Of a stretch of DNA of 64,000 bases, positions 40,760 through 50,914 are shown piece by piece (positions within the stretch are counted from its first letter, which is position 1; each line of letters opens with the position of its first letter). A program made the translations under genes and the position numbers. The notes beneath the pieces were generated by a model. The model had not been told where the DNA came from, made no database searches, and saw only the letters and a list, made by a program, of their open reading frames with translations. The DNA is taken from the NCBI GenBank assembly GCA_032622095.1, contig CP136066.1, positions 105,235,319 through 105,299,318 of the forward strand. Reading direction: 5' to 3'. The DNA comes from Siphonodentalium dalli (lineage: Eukaryota > Mollusca > Scaphopoda > Gadilida > Siphonodentaliidae).

Positions 40760-41262
40760 GGCCAATGGTCTTTTATTCATTTGGATGGTAGTTCTGGAAA
40801 TAAAAGTGCAGGAGGATTCCTATTCATTAATGAAAAATATTCAGAATATAAGTTCATTTCACTTATATAATGGTCTATATAAAATTCATCTGGAGGGTTG
40901 TTCAGGAAATACAATTGCAGGAGAGGGGATTCATATTTTGATGAAAATGTTCAGAAAATAAGGTCAGCATTATAATGGCCTCTGCAGCCCATTGACGTTT
41001 GTTGAACTTATTATCTGAACGAGATGAATTCGCCCTCCAGTTATATAAGGGTGTTGTCTAAGCATACATTGGAAAGGTCAAAAACCATCAGGAGGGTTGT
41101 TCATGAAAAAAGTCGACAACAGCTAACAGATGTGCAGAAGGATTACTATTCAACAAACAGCTAGGCTATAGATCACATATCTGCTTGTTGAACTTGTCAT
41201 CTGAACATTCCCTTTGTACTACATGTACTCGTCAATGAGTATTTTGTATGGAAATGGTTTAA
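40760..41262. repeat. Degenerate right end of the array with MITE terminus
   Basis: From about 40760 the monomers diverge sharply and the inverted-repeat core breaks down. The last unit contains a non-satellite block (GTCGACAACAGCTAACAGA) also seen in the short MITE 52999-53205. It ends TACTCGTCAATGAGTATTTT...ATGGTTTAA, matching the right end of the MITE at 62183-62431. This is the only MITE terminus still attached to the array. Confidence 0.7.
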
Positions 41263-41715
41263 TATACAACACAGAAGTTAAATTATTTACAAGTTTGATT
41301 GTTCTGAACTGAAATAAACAAATAAAAGAGGTCGAAAATGATCAGATTCCCCCAAAAGATGAATGTGCCATGCATTGATAATCTTTAAGATATTCAGATA
41401 CAATGCTCACAAACAGGTCAAAATAAAACTTATACATATAGAAGCCCCACCTTTGTGTTTAATATGCCTTTAAGTGAATGATACATTGAGTCATACAGGA
41501 AGCTATAGCAGAATATAGTAAAATATCTTTCTAACATCAATGACTATACCCTGCATATATATATGTATTCCACTTTCAGGATTTTGTTTTTGATACAAGA
41601 TTGTTGATTGTTGCTACTCATATATGTTTTTTTTGCTTCAAGAATTCATTGACATTGTGAATCTTCATGAATTTAAACACAACTATGGTACTAATATGTT
41701 ATAAACACATGAATA
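41263..41715. other. No gene recognised
   Basis: AT-rich flanking DNA to the right of the array. I see no exon, inverted repeat or dispersed repeat here. Confidence 0.5.
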
Positions 41716-41866
41716 TACAGTAATCAACTTCTTAACCACAGCAGAATTATGGGTAACCACAAGAGCTTTCCGATGAATGGCAACAAGCCATATTTCCGAC
41801 TAAATCCTGAAAAGTTACCCATAATTCTGCTGTGGTTAAGAAGTCGATTACTTAGAGCATTACTGT
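41716..41866. mobile_element. Pogo/Tigger-like foldback MITE, copy 2 (shortened left arm)
   Basis: Same family as 3962-4176. TA-CAGTAATCAACTTCTTAACC on the left lacks part of the terminal repeat and most of the left inner arm. The right arm is complete to CATTACTG-TA. 151 bp. Confidence 0.7.
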
Positions 41867-41911
41867 AGCTTTCTAACATCTCTGGATATGCGATACTCTG
41901 ATACCAAAGAT

Positions 41912-42655
41912 TTAAAGATGGTCTATCTCATCCCAGCAACTTTATACAGATTGAAGGGCATAAAATAATATGTATGGATCGAGGAAACCTATCCAGAAAA
42001 CCTTTAATCAATTAATATAAATTTATGGTGTCCTGTTTCCACCACATACTCTTTTGGCTTCGTTCATTTGGTTTTTTCGCTTGCTTCGGTTCCTTCACGG
42101 CGAAGTAATCTAAATTATTTTGGAACGGCCGAAACCCAACAACAACAACAACCAACAATCAAAAAAAACTTTTTTCTTGATTGTTATTGTTGGGTTTCGG
42201 CGGTTCCTTCGCTTGCTTCAGATTATTTCGCTCGCTTCGCCATGAAGTAACCAAAGCAAGCAACAACAAAAAAACAAACGATGGAAGCGAAAAAAGTATG
42301 TGGCGGAAACAGGACACCATACAAATTTCATTTAAAATTTCTAATGACATTCCTGGGACACTTTTAGGCACAATTTTTTTATTTTAGAACACAACTCTGC
42401 GCGAAAATGTTCGGAGCACTGTATCTTGTTAGCAACCTCAATCAAGGCAAATTGCATATCAGCTACCAGATTTACCGTGAATTATGATCAAAATAAACCA
42501 CTTTATTTTTATGTCTTTATAAACAAATAATATACCCCATTATCAGTTTTATCTGCATTTTATTGACAAAATATCTAATTGTAGTCTTGAAATAGGGATT
42601 CATAAAACTTATTTTTTGTTCAAATTGTGCCCCGGAAGAGATAGACCATCTTTAA
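41912..42655. mobile_element. TTAAAG-ended DNA element containing a nested foldback
   Basis: Terminal repeats TTAAAGATGGTCTATCTC (41912) and AGATAGACCATCTTTAA (right end) are inverted matches bounding 744 bp. The element is non-coding once the nested element at 42025-42320 is removed. A lone right terminus of the same kind ends at 61360. Confidence 0.6.
42025..42320. mobile_element. Foldback element with probable 8-bp target duplication
   Basis: ATGGTGTCCTGTTTCC...CATACTCTTTT at the left is matched by AAAAAAGTATGTGG...GGAAACAGGACACCAT at the right, and the inner arms rich in GCTTCG and CAACAA also pair. Flanks ATAAATTT and ACAAATTT agree at 7 of 8 bases, as expected for a hAT-type insertion. 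Open frames of 60-70 codons inside lie across the arms and are not genes. Confidence 0.65.
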
Positions 42656-42690
42656 ATTAAATATGTTTTCATTGCCATTCTTCAATAAAT

Positions 42691-42961
42691 TTAACCCTTT
42701 CATGACTCGAACTTCCTGACATTTATATGCGAAAACGGTGTGCCAAAGCATTATCTTGTATATGCGTGTTGTCCATATGGAGCCTCGCATATATAAGAGA
42801 ATGCATTGGCCTAACAATATTTACCGTGATCTTGTATTAAAGCCAGTGCATTTCTCTTATATATGCGAAGCTCCCTATGGGAAACTCGCATATATAAGAG
42901 AATGCACTGGCACAGGTTATTTAATGCTGCACCAGCACACCTCCTGTCGTGAAAGGGTTAA
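42691..42961. mobile_element. piggyBac-type MITE P2 with two internal hairpins
   Basis: TTAACCCTTTCATGAC at the left and GTCGTGAAAGGGTTAA at the right bound 271 bp at TTAA. Inside are two successive palindromes built from the TCTTATATATGCGA module, one degenerate and one nearly perfect (about 42842-42912). Confidence 0.75.
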
Positions 42962-43705
42962 GCACATACAATTATGCAGCTCTTTGATGATGTCATATGA
43001 TATTGTAATATAAATGTATTTGCATGTATGTATATATAGATTGATTGATGATATGTTGACAATTTCATGAACAACACTGTAAATATCGGAAAATAAACAT
43101 ATGTTCAGTAGTTTGACTTACTGTTTGAATTTCGGTCTCAGTTCAGCGGACACAAGAAGTCCATTGGGGGAAGGGTTGGGTCAAGCTATACTCTAAGCTT
43201 TCCAACTGTTGGAAATTTCCAAAGTGACACACACCCTTATATACTTTTAGTATAATAAAGTGTTTACTTTCATATATATATTTTTGAATGAAAATTACAA
43301 AAGAATATGTTTTACAAAATTGGTGGTGGGGGCGAGACACCACAAGTCCCTTCATATCCTACGTCCCTGTATGTGGGTTTCTTTTCTCAAGATATTCACT
43401 CTGGAAAATTTTCTTGATATTGTCCAATGAAATCCACACAGAACCATTTCTACCCGAGCAGCAATATATTTATCACTCCAAAAGTGATTGAAAAACTTGT
43501 ATCTTCCAATAACTTACAAAACATAAATCTACTATCACTCATGCATTTCCACATGCTTTGAAATTATAGGTACAACACTTGAAGACGCATATTCACTATT
43601 TCCAGAGTTTATCACTCAAAATGTACAATATAGATGGTCATCAGCGAAGACATGACTGATAATTTGCCAGGCAAAATGGCAAGTGTATTAATGTAGCCTG
43701 ATGAT
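42962..43705. other. No gene recognised
   Basis: Short overlapping ORFs on both strands (43143-43355 minus, 43288-43491 plus) have no domain, splice context or consistent composition. I treat this as non-coding. Confidence 0.45.
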
Positions 43706-43706
43706 C

Positions 43707-44853
43707 TAATATATATTTTGGGACTTCTGTTTGTTTGTCTGTTTGTCTGTTAGCTATGGCCGGGAAAACTGCCAGACGGATTGAGCCCAAACTTCCTATC
43801 TAAGGGTAAAATCCCAGATGGAGTGTCATCGCACCGCTTCTGAGAACGTCAGAGCACTCATTCTCCAATCCCACGCCACCGCAATGGAAATTCATGAGTT
43901 AATCGCGTGACATGAGCGTGTTCTGTATGTGTACAGACATGAGCGTGTTGTCTGCGTTTGTACTTGATAAAGAGCGTGTATGTGTCCAGACATGAGCGTG
44001 TCTGTGTACAGACATGAGCGTGTTGTGTGATTCTTATTAAAGTCTGTGTTCGTACTTAGGGGTTCCTGGGATTGGGGGAGATTTTCATCGGGTCAGTTTT
44101 TCAGCCCGAGGTGACCTTCACCTTGATACGGGTACCCACAAATGATCTAGTAAATATTTTGGGACTTCTGTCTGTTTGTTTGTCTGTTAGCTATGGTCCA
44201 GAAACTGCTGGACGGATTTCGACGAAATTTGATACCTACAGGTAATTTTTTACAGGGAGTGTTTTGGACGGGTCAAATAGTGACTCTGACCTGACCTTGA
44301 CCTTCAAAATGGTCAATTCAAGGTCAAAGCCCGGACGAAGTTGGGTCACCTGCTAGGGAGATTTTCATCGGATCAGTTTTTCCGCCCGAGGTGACCTTCA
44401 CCTTGAAACGGGTACCCACAAATGATATATATATATGTATGTGTGTGTCCGTTATAGACTCGAAAACGGCCCTACAGATTGAGTCAAACTTGCTACCTGG
44501 GGGAACTTTTGTCGGTGAACTCTCATGGACCAGTCAAATTGTGACACTGACCTGACCTTGACCTTCAAAATTATCAATTCAAGGTCAAATCCGGTAAAAC
44601 TGGCGGATATCGACGAAATTTGATACATAGGTGTACTTTTGTCCGGGGAATGTATTCGACAGGTCAAATCGTTACCAGGACCTTACCTTGATCTTCAAAA
44701 TGGTCAATTCAAGGTCAAATCGGGTAAAACTGGCAGATTTCAACGAAATTTGTTGCAAATGCAGCACACGTGTCTCGGAAGCTTGTGGAAATTGCTTTTT
44801 CGAACAAAGCCATGGGACAAATGCCGCCAGTGGCGGGCTAATCTGCTAGTAGT
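43707..44853 (+). repeat. Dispersed repeat with 'gaccttgaccttcaaaatggtcaa' blocks, several units
   Basis: Units begin TCTAATATATATTTTGGGAC (about 43709) and TCTAGTAAATATTTTGGGAC (about 44145), run through TCTGTTTGTTTGTCTG and GACGGATTTCGACGAAATTTG, then alternate GACCTGACCTTGACCTTC with GGTCAATTCAAGGTCAAA. They end GGGTCACCTGCTAG (44357) or ATCTGCTAG (44850). The same family fills 51797-52625. TC at the 5' end and CTAG at the 3' end, plus internal tandem units, would fit a non-autonomous Helitron-like element, but I see no diagnostic 3' hairpin. ORFs across it follow the repeat. Confidence 0.6.
43905..44035. repeat. Minisatellite around GACATGAGCGTGT
   Basis: GACATGAGCGTGTT or close variants occur at least four times at irregular spacing, alternating with TGTGTACA. 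It is a small local tandem expansion within the dispersed repeat. Confidence 0.55.
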
Positions 44854-44971
44854 ATATAGAAGGCCATGAACCTATACGTCTCCTATAAATCTACTCTCCG
44901 TTGTATGCCCATGTAGAGATCATATTCATTAAAACCTGCAAACTTATTTTGCATTGCATCACCAGCCTTCA

Positions 44972-45070
44972 TAATTGGCTACGGCAATCAGCATTGCCGA
45001 AGCAATTTGCTGAAGCAAACTGGGGCATGGCATACTGTTGCCGTAGCGGATTGCCGAAGCCAAACAATCT
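44972..45070. repeat. Small imperfect inverted repeat (GGCTACGGCAATC)
   Basis: TTGGCTACGGCAATC near the left end is matched by GATTGCCGAAGCCAA near 45049-45063 with one mismatch. Several TTGCCGAAGC copies lie between. No coding capacity. Confidence 0.4.
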
Positions 45071-45360
45071 GAATTAAGAGGGCTGCATCACTTACATTCA
45101 TGGAATTTCCTTCAGGTAATCAATTTGAAATACATTATTCGACATTTTGCGTAATCAACTACTACTGATAAGAATTACAAATAGGGTAATATATATATAT
45201 ACTAGATTTTTATCAGTTTCTATCCATAGTTACAATCACGGTTTAGAGAAACCAAGCATGGGCACAAGAGCTTTGTATGCAATCATCGAACAAACCACCT
45301 GATAACAACATAATTCAGTACAAAATAATCACAGCAAACATAATCATATCACCTTACTAT

Positions 45361-45489
45361 ATGAGTGACACAGAGTTTGGACGGCACTATTTTCTCACAA
45401 GGGACCTGTATAGTTGTCAATTCTGCGAAAAGATTTTTGAACCATCTGAAAAATTTATGACTACTATTAGCTATTCAGTAGTACAGTAA
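45361..45489 (+). pseudogene. Possible degenerate half zinc finger, plus strand
   Basis: A plus-strand frame contains YSCQFCEKIFEPSEKF, resembling the cysteine half of a C2H2 finger, but the expected histidines are missing. The frame runs into the foldback element starting at 45482. It is on the opposite strand to the clear zinc-finger exons. It could be a finger exon truncated by the insertion or simply chance. Confidence 0.2.
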
Positions 45490-45575
45490 TGTCCTAAATA
45501 ATTGACTCCTTAATTATAATTTTTCAGGATATAGTCGGAAATATGGCTTGTTGCTATTCATCAGAAAGTTCTCAC
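45482..45575. mobile_element. Pogo/Tigger-like foldback MITE, half copy 3
   Basis: TA-CAGTAATGTCCTAAATAA and the left arm through CGGAAATATGGCTTGTTGC are present. Sequence leaves the family at about 45575, so the right arm is missing. Confidence 0.65.
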
Positions 45576-46479
45576 TGTTTTGTCATGATGTATGATGATT
45601 ATTTTATTTTTATTTTATTTCCGGTCTCATGATTGACAGGAACATCATCTAACGTCAACGGGATGCATATGGAACATATGTTCCATACGGTTTTGTAAAT
45701 ATGGAACAGCAGGAACAAGCGTGTAATAAATTGCCTTCTTTGCATTGCTGCAACTCTCGTTATTCCCCAGAGAGAAATTTCCCCTTTTATGAATTCGTAC
45801 CGAGATACTTATAGTGAGGAATGACCTCCTATGTTTTGCCGCTTATCTAAAAATCCCAGCATTTTCACGGATTCCAACCAAACACCATTATTTTATTCCT
45901 CTCTATGTTAACTACAAGTTTCCTCTTGTCACAATAATCTTCAAATTGAGTAAGAACGTTCTTAGACTATTAGAAGAATTAGATATATTGTATCATCATC
46001 ATCCATATAGAAAGGAAAATATAGGTTGCCATTGATATTGTGTGCTAACAATTTAGCAACAAAGACCATTCCTCCACATCCTGTCAAAAGCTTTCGACAA
46101 ATCTACGAATGCATAGAATAGTTTTTTTTACTCAGTTTCACTAAATTAATGATATTCTGAATCCGGATTGCATGAGTTTCTCTCAGTAGGTTGTTAGCAA
46201 CTTTTGACGATACCCTCAGACTTGGATTAAACACCATGGGGTCAGTGCTAAACATATATACCAAAGTTACAAGATAGGACACATTCCAGTAACAAAATCA
46301 CATTTAATTTACAGGCGCGAGAGCTTACAGCTAATGATGAATGTTGGATTAGTGTTTATCTTTGCACATGCTTTTGAGGATATTTAGTCTGGTGATGTTT
46401 CCTCCAAAGTTAGAACACGCCCATTAAAAACACGGGAACTTTTGATGTCATGACCCGTTCTGATGTGAAACTTTTTTTT
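45576..46479. other. No gene recognised
   Basis: AT-rich DNA with a short palindrome (CATATGGAACATATGTTCCATA, about 45667-45688). The 73-codon frame at 45814-46035 has no recognisable feature. Confidence 0.45.
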
Positions 46480-46805
46480 GTTTTAATATTTTTTTATTCA
46501 GATCATTTTTTAAATTTCATCATGTGACATTAGTCTTATTCAGTATTGTATAACATTTTCAAATATTTTGAGGTATATATGAACATACATGTATATATGA
46601 TTAAATGTAATTTGTAGATATAAAGTAACAAAATATAAAACAAGTAATTTTTTTTTTGTGGATAATCAGTGTATTTGTGAAACGTGGATACTTATGATAA
46701 CTTATTTCTGAACTGTCGTGGGCTGTCGTGGGGGGAAGTTATTAAATCCATATTATGAGCATGTTTGAGTAATAGCTTCACTGAGAAGTAGATATTGCCT
46801 TGTTT

Positions 46806-47455
46806 TCAATTGCTAAGAATTGCTTCCAGAGCTTCCCATCTTTCCCCATATTTTTTACTTCTATCATTCAAGGAATATGTGTTTAGAGTTTCAATTCTTT
46901 TATAATATTTAAAAAATTCAAGAAGTCCATTTATAGTTGGGTTGGTAGCCCTCATCTTACATGAGTATATAAATTTTCTATACAGCATTGTACAGATATC
47001 AAGGGTATCATTGGGATGTATATCTCCATGCATACCTAGGACAGTATACTCTGGTTTTAATTCGAATGTAATATCACACTTTTGTTTTAACTTATGTTGG
47101 AGTTGATGTAGAACTGATTTTGAAATGGGGCAATCCCAAAAGAGATGTATAATTGTTTCTTTCGTGTTCCCACAAAAAGAGCATAATTCTGTTTCTGACA
47201 GTTTACACTTGAATAATTTTGAATTTGTATAAAGTATGTCTTGATTAATTTTGTATTGAAAACTTATCAGGCCAGTATCATCTGTGATATGATATGGGTT
47301 CCTATATATTTGTTTCCAATCCAAATCACATAAAGCTATTCCAAGTCTATTAGACCATTTTTTTTGTATGTGGGAAGGTGTTTCAGCATATTGTCTAAGA
47401 ATAATTGGGTAAAAAATCTTACATGGTGTTAAGGCATTCCCGAGAATTTCTATTT
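46806..47455 (-). pseudogene. LINE ORF2, C-terminal part with CCHC knuckle
   Basis: The frame is open from about 47455 to the stop at 46806. It continues the preceding part after a frameshift in an A-rich run near 47450-47460. From its first internal ATG (47324) it has 172 residues with a C-x2-C-x8-H-x4-C knuckle at residues 48-65 (CSFCGNTKETIIHLFWDC). This is the conserved C-terminal domain of L1-superfamily ORF2, needed for RNA binding and retrotransposition. Confidence 0.8.
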
Positions 47456-48499
47456 TACTTTTTTAATTGATTCAAGTTTCTCACTATTTCTCAAACATGC
47501 TCTCCATTGGGATGGTATCGCATTCAACAGTCCTTGATAGTGTGTGAAAGGAATTTGTAAATTATAAGTGCTACAGAATGATGGATAGTCTATAAAGAGT
47601 CCACCATCATCTTTCATCAAGTCATTTATAAAAAATACACCCTGCTTTATCCATTTAGTGTTTAAGAGCATATGATTGTCTATTTTTATATATTTATTCC
47701 AATAAATGGATTTGGATTGGATGTCTTGTGGGGCTGTGCTGATATCTTGATCTACCAAACTCCAAGCCTGTATAACGCTTTTCCAAAATGGATTAACTTT
47801 ATTTGCCATAATAGTCAGTGCTTCATTTTGAAAGAACCAAACTTTTGGACCACCAAAGGGCTCCAAGTCATCTAAGATTATCTTTTTCCAGCTGGCATTA
47901 TTGGAAGTGTCTAGCAATTTTTGTATCCAGGTCATTTTTAATGCATTTGCAAACGAGTCAATATGTGGAAACTTCAAGCCTCCGTTTTCAATTTCATTTA
48001 TTATAACATTACGTTTAATTTTATCTTTTTTTCCAGACCATAAAAAGCGATAAAAGATTTGTTGGATTTTTAGAGATGTGTCTTTTGAAGGGGGAGGTAG
48101 TACTGATAGACAGTGAATTAACATTGGAAGTGCAAGAGTCTTTATTACTGTTGTTTTTCCAGTAAGACTTAGTTGTCTGAAGGACCAGTCATTCAGTAGA
48201 TTTTCTAGCTTTTTTATTTTTGTCTTGTAATTATTTTGAATGTAGTCGTCATTGAAGAGGTTGAATTCAATACCAAGTATAGTGACCGAATTTGAGTGAT
48301 TCCATAGGATATTTTCTTCTGTTGGAATTTCTTCACCACAGCCCCGTTTCGATCCAATCCATAAGACTTGAGTTTTTTGGAAGTTTGCTTTTAGTCCTGT
48401 TATCTTTGCGAAATTTCGGACTGTATTAAGGGCTTCGTTTAATGAGTGTGAGTCATTCCTGAGGAAGAGGTTCATGTCATCTGCATATTGTGAGACCAT
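47450..48499 (-). pseudogene. LINE ORF2, RT catalytic YADD and thumb part
   Basis: This 349-codon frame begins within RT motif C: SQYADDMNLFL with the catalytic YADD at residues 5-8. It continues through the RT thumb and the following connection region (FYRFLWSGKKDKIKRNVI is typical of L1/Tx1 elements). It is in a different frame from the upstream RT part. The two overlap at 48472-48499, so a single small indel separates palm motif B from motif C. Confidence 0.85.
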
Positions 48500-50225
48500 G
48501 CATCAGTTTTGTTAATTTTTATCCCGTTTATATCTAAATTATTTTTTAAAGATGCGCTAAGAGTTTCTACCGCTAAAATAAACAGGTAAGGAGAAAGTGG
48601 GTCACCTTGTCTTACCCCTCTATGTATATCTATCTTGTTAGATAGGTTTCCGTTATTGACAATATAGCTGAAAATATCTGTATAAAAGGTTTTTACCCAA
48701 CCGATGATATCTGGTCCAAATTTGTAAAATTTTAAACAATTTTCTAAATAACTCCATTCTAAGGAGTCAAAAGCTTTTTCAAAATCAAGTAGTACTAGTA
48801 ATCCAGGTATATCTCTTTGCTCGCATTTTTCTAATAAATCAAATGTAAGCCTTGTTGATTCCCCAATGTAACGCCCTGCTAGAAATCCAAGTTGTGAATC
48901 TGCAATAAGTTTTGGGAGGACTTTCTTTACCCGATTAGCAATAACTGTTGATCCAATTTTAACATCAACATTGAGAAGCGAAATAGGCCTCCAATTTTTA
49001 ATGTATTCTTTAGGTTTATTGGGTTTTGGCAGACATGTTATAATTCCACATCTTTGCGTGACTGATAATTTTTGTGTACGAAAACCATAGTTCAATGAGT
49101 TAACAACAAATTGCCCCAGATCTTTCCAGAAAAATTTGTAGAATTCTGCTGTATATCCATCTGATCCTGGGGATTTTTCATTTTTTATCTTTTTTAATGA
49201 TGCTGTGCATTCGTATTCAGTTAGTTGTCCCTCCAAGGATTCAGTTTCTTGCGTATCCAAGAAATTCAGAAAAGGGTTTTCAACATCAAGAAAATTATTT
49301 TCTTCATCTCCAGCTGTTGGTTCAATCTTTGATTCATATAGATTTTTGTAAAAATTGTGTTGTTCTTCAATTATGTCAGAAAGTTCGGTTATTTCAGATC
49401 CATCACTTTTAATTAGTTTGGCAATAGTTTTTTCAGTGTAGCTTCTTTTTTCTAAATTGCAAAAGTATTTGGTTGATTTTTCCCCTTCTACTTTCCATTT
49501 TGCTTTTGTTCTCAGAATTATTCCCTGTATTTTCTTGTCTCTTAATTCGATTAGCTCTGATTTTAATTTATCTATTTTTGCAGCGACCGATTCATCACCA
49601 TTGTCGAGTATTTCCGAAAGCCTTGAAATTTCTGTCTCAAGTTTATTTTCAGATTCATTTCTTCCCTTTTTCAAATTTGAAGAGTATGCAATAGTTTGGC
49701 CACGAATCATAATTTTTAGGGTTTCCCAAAATAGTTGATCATTGATTTTAAAAAGATTTTCCTCCCCAATGCGTATATTTTCAGTGTTATTGTTCACATA
49801 TTGGTCTACTACCTCAGCAATTATAGTTTTAACTAATTCTATATACTTTTTGTCTCTCAATAAACTGTTGTTAAATTTCCATGTCCCTCTGCCCCTGGGA
49901 TGACTCACAAATTGTATAGTTAAGCTCACTGGAGAATGGTCTGATTTATAACTAGTATGTATATCAGATTTTTTTATGAAAGACTGAAGATCAGAGGAGA
50001 CCAGGAAGTAGTCGAGCCTAGCCATTTTACTTCCTGGGCCCCTCCAACTGTATCGTTTAATGCCTGGGTTATGAAGCCTCCATGTATCGTGTAAATCTAA
50101 CCTCATTTGCCAGAACTTCATTTTTTCATTTGATTTTGTGTTGTTTTTCTGTTTATAATGGATTTTATCACATAATTTGGCCATAAAAGCAGTTTCATAA
50201 TTATCGGTAATAGACACGTTTAATA
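48472..50225 (-). pseudogene. LINE ORF2, endonuclease C-terminus and RT fingers/palm
   Basis: The open frame is formally 595 codons from an ATG at 50259, but the first roughly ten residues belong to an inserted sequence. Visible in order: endonuclease end YSWRGPGSKMARLDYF and SDHSPV (residues 106-111); a linker with a coiled-coil-like charged stretch; RT start KSPGSDGYTAEFYKFFW; NWRPISLLNVDVKI; motif A with DFEKAF at 492-497; motif B RQGDPLSPYLF near 550-560. The frame then breaks just before YADD. Endonuclease nicking and target-primed reverse transcription are the family's known activities. This copy cannot make the full enzyme. Confidence 0.88.
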
Positions 50226-50475
50226 TCAGCGCGTGCGATGACGTCACGGCGTTCTTCAAATAACTTGCGATCGCTGTAGTTTATGATTGTTGTTTTCGAT
50301 GAATATTTCGCGTTGCTTCGGGTTTATTTGATCATGTGATAAAAGGTATCTCACACTCGTCCTATTTTAGACGTAATTTATCAACCTCGTCCTCTAAATT
50401 CTATTTGAGCCTCGGTAAACCTCGGATGATAAATTCCGTATAAAATAGAAACTCATGTGAGATCCTCTATGTATC
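50226..50475. mobile_element. Unassigned insertion splitting the LINE endonuclease
   Basis: The endonuclease reading frame is interrupted between GDWNVPQDYS (minus strand, just above 50475) and NYETAFMAKLCDK (just below 50226) by about 250 bp that do not encode LINE protein. The insert contains a CRE-like TGACGTCA near 50238-50245 and blocks such as GTGAGATA and TCTCACAT near its right side. Terminal repeats and target duplication are not clear, so the boundaries are approximate and the family unknown. Confidence 0.5.
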
Positions 50476-50760
50476 TATTGAATAGTCCTGAGGTACATTC
50501 CAGTCTCCTGCAATTATTATAGAAGAGTTTTCCAATTTGTCAATTTTGTTAAAAAGTTTTTCAAAAAACATTGGGCTGTCCTCGTTCGGCCCATATACAG
50601 CACATAGGCTAAGTCTCTGATGTTGGATTGTAATATCAAGAATGATGTAATTTCCACTGATGTGAAACTTTATAACATCGATAAAACAATGCAGGGAATT
50701 TATTTCTGTGATAATGTTCTTCAGAGATGGGCATGGTCCCAGCTCGAGATTAGCCCATTT
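50476..50760 (-). pseudogene. LINE ORF2, endonuclease N-terminal fragment
   Basis: On the minus strand a continuous frame reads through GNYIILDITIQHQ, LSLCAVYGPNED and SSIIIAGDWNVPQDY. These match the AP-endonuclease core of L1-type elements, with the YGPN and GDWN motifs. No methionine starts it, so it is easily missed. The frame degrades further upstream and the true N-terminus is absent. Confidence 0.75.
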
Positions 50761-50914
50761 CGCAGTAAATATATTTCTTGTGTTGTTTTTTTATATAAAT
50801 TTCCTCTTCATATCATCAAAAAGTTCCCAACGAGTATGATATCTACAGGCATAACCAGAGAAGCTAACTACATGCCAAGATCTTGTGTGGACAATGAGAT
50901 ATTTATTGAGATTA

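Larger units (their letters stand above)
4803..41262. repeat. 36-kb satellite array derived from a TTAA MITE
   Basis: Uninterrupted tandem monomers fill this region. The short monomer is about 118 bp (for example CATTGGAATGG at 13096 to its next occurrence at 13214). The long one is about 175-199 bp (for example 12471 to 12666 to 12860 to 13059). It equals the short monomer plus a segment of about 60 bp carrying an inverted repeat, often with a 20-bp extra block (AAGAAATAAGC). All monomers share CATTGGAATGG, TTCATTTGGAGGG, AGGAAATACAAGTGCAGAAGG and TTCAGAAAATAAGTTCAAC. Monomers near both edges are the most diverged and the centre is most homogeneous, as expected from unequal exchange. The recurrent 77-81-codon frames inside are by-products of the monomer and not genes. 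The left edge starts mid-monomer; the right edge ends in a TTAA-MITE terminus. Confidence 0.93.
46480..50870 (-). mobile_element. L1/Tx1-type LINE, 5'-truncated and mutated
   Basis: Read right to left the order is AP endonuclease, reverse transcriptase and a C-terminal CCHC knuckle, followed by an AT-rich 3' region, which is the ORF2 plan of the L1 superfamily. No ORF1 is visible; the 5' end stops near 50870, beside a decayed zinc-finger copy. ORF2 carries two 1-2-nt frameshifts and one insertion and is otherwise open, so the copy is fairly young but not functional as it stands. The 3' boundary near 46480 is approximate. Confidence 0.85.

Noticed and set aside
5121-40961. Repeated 77-99-codon ORFs containing MDYIHLEGCSGNT and similar
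   Set aside because: They recur because the tandem monomer recurs and several frames are open by composition. They begin and end at monomer variants, have no splice or promoter context, and monomer changes include frame-breaking indels between copies. Not genes.
4803-41262. CRISPR-like array or direct-repeat/spacer structure
   Set aside because: The whole monomer is conserved with no unique spacers, and the surrounding exons, SINE and LINE are eukaryotic.
4803-41262. Centromere call from a CENP-B-box-like motif
   Set aside because: TTCGGGAAATACAAG in some monomers shares only the first part of the CENP-B box (TTCG....A..CGGG); the CGGG core is missing. Higher-order repeats alone do not show centromere function.
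42068-42387. 60-70-codon ORFs at 42068-42387
   Set aside because: They lie inside the arms and loop of the foldback element; the two arms encode complementary junk.
43707-44853. Nuclear hormone receptor response elements (AGGTCA-like GGTCA/TGACC repeats)
   Set aside because: GGTCA and TGACC are frequent because the dispersed repeat contains them. Spacing varies, and the same units occur far from any recognisable promoter.
47672-49738. Plus-strand ORFs across the LINE (for example 49457-49738)
   Set aside because: They lie opposite the clear RT/endonuclease frames and show no features of their own.
46806-50870. Retrovirus or other viral polymerase
   Set aside because: The AP endonuclease upstream, the RT motif order, the terminal CCHC knuckle and the absence of protease, integrase and LTRs identify an L1/Tx1-type LINE.
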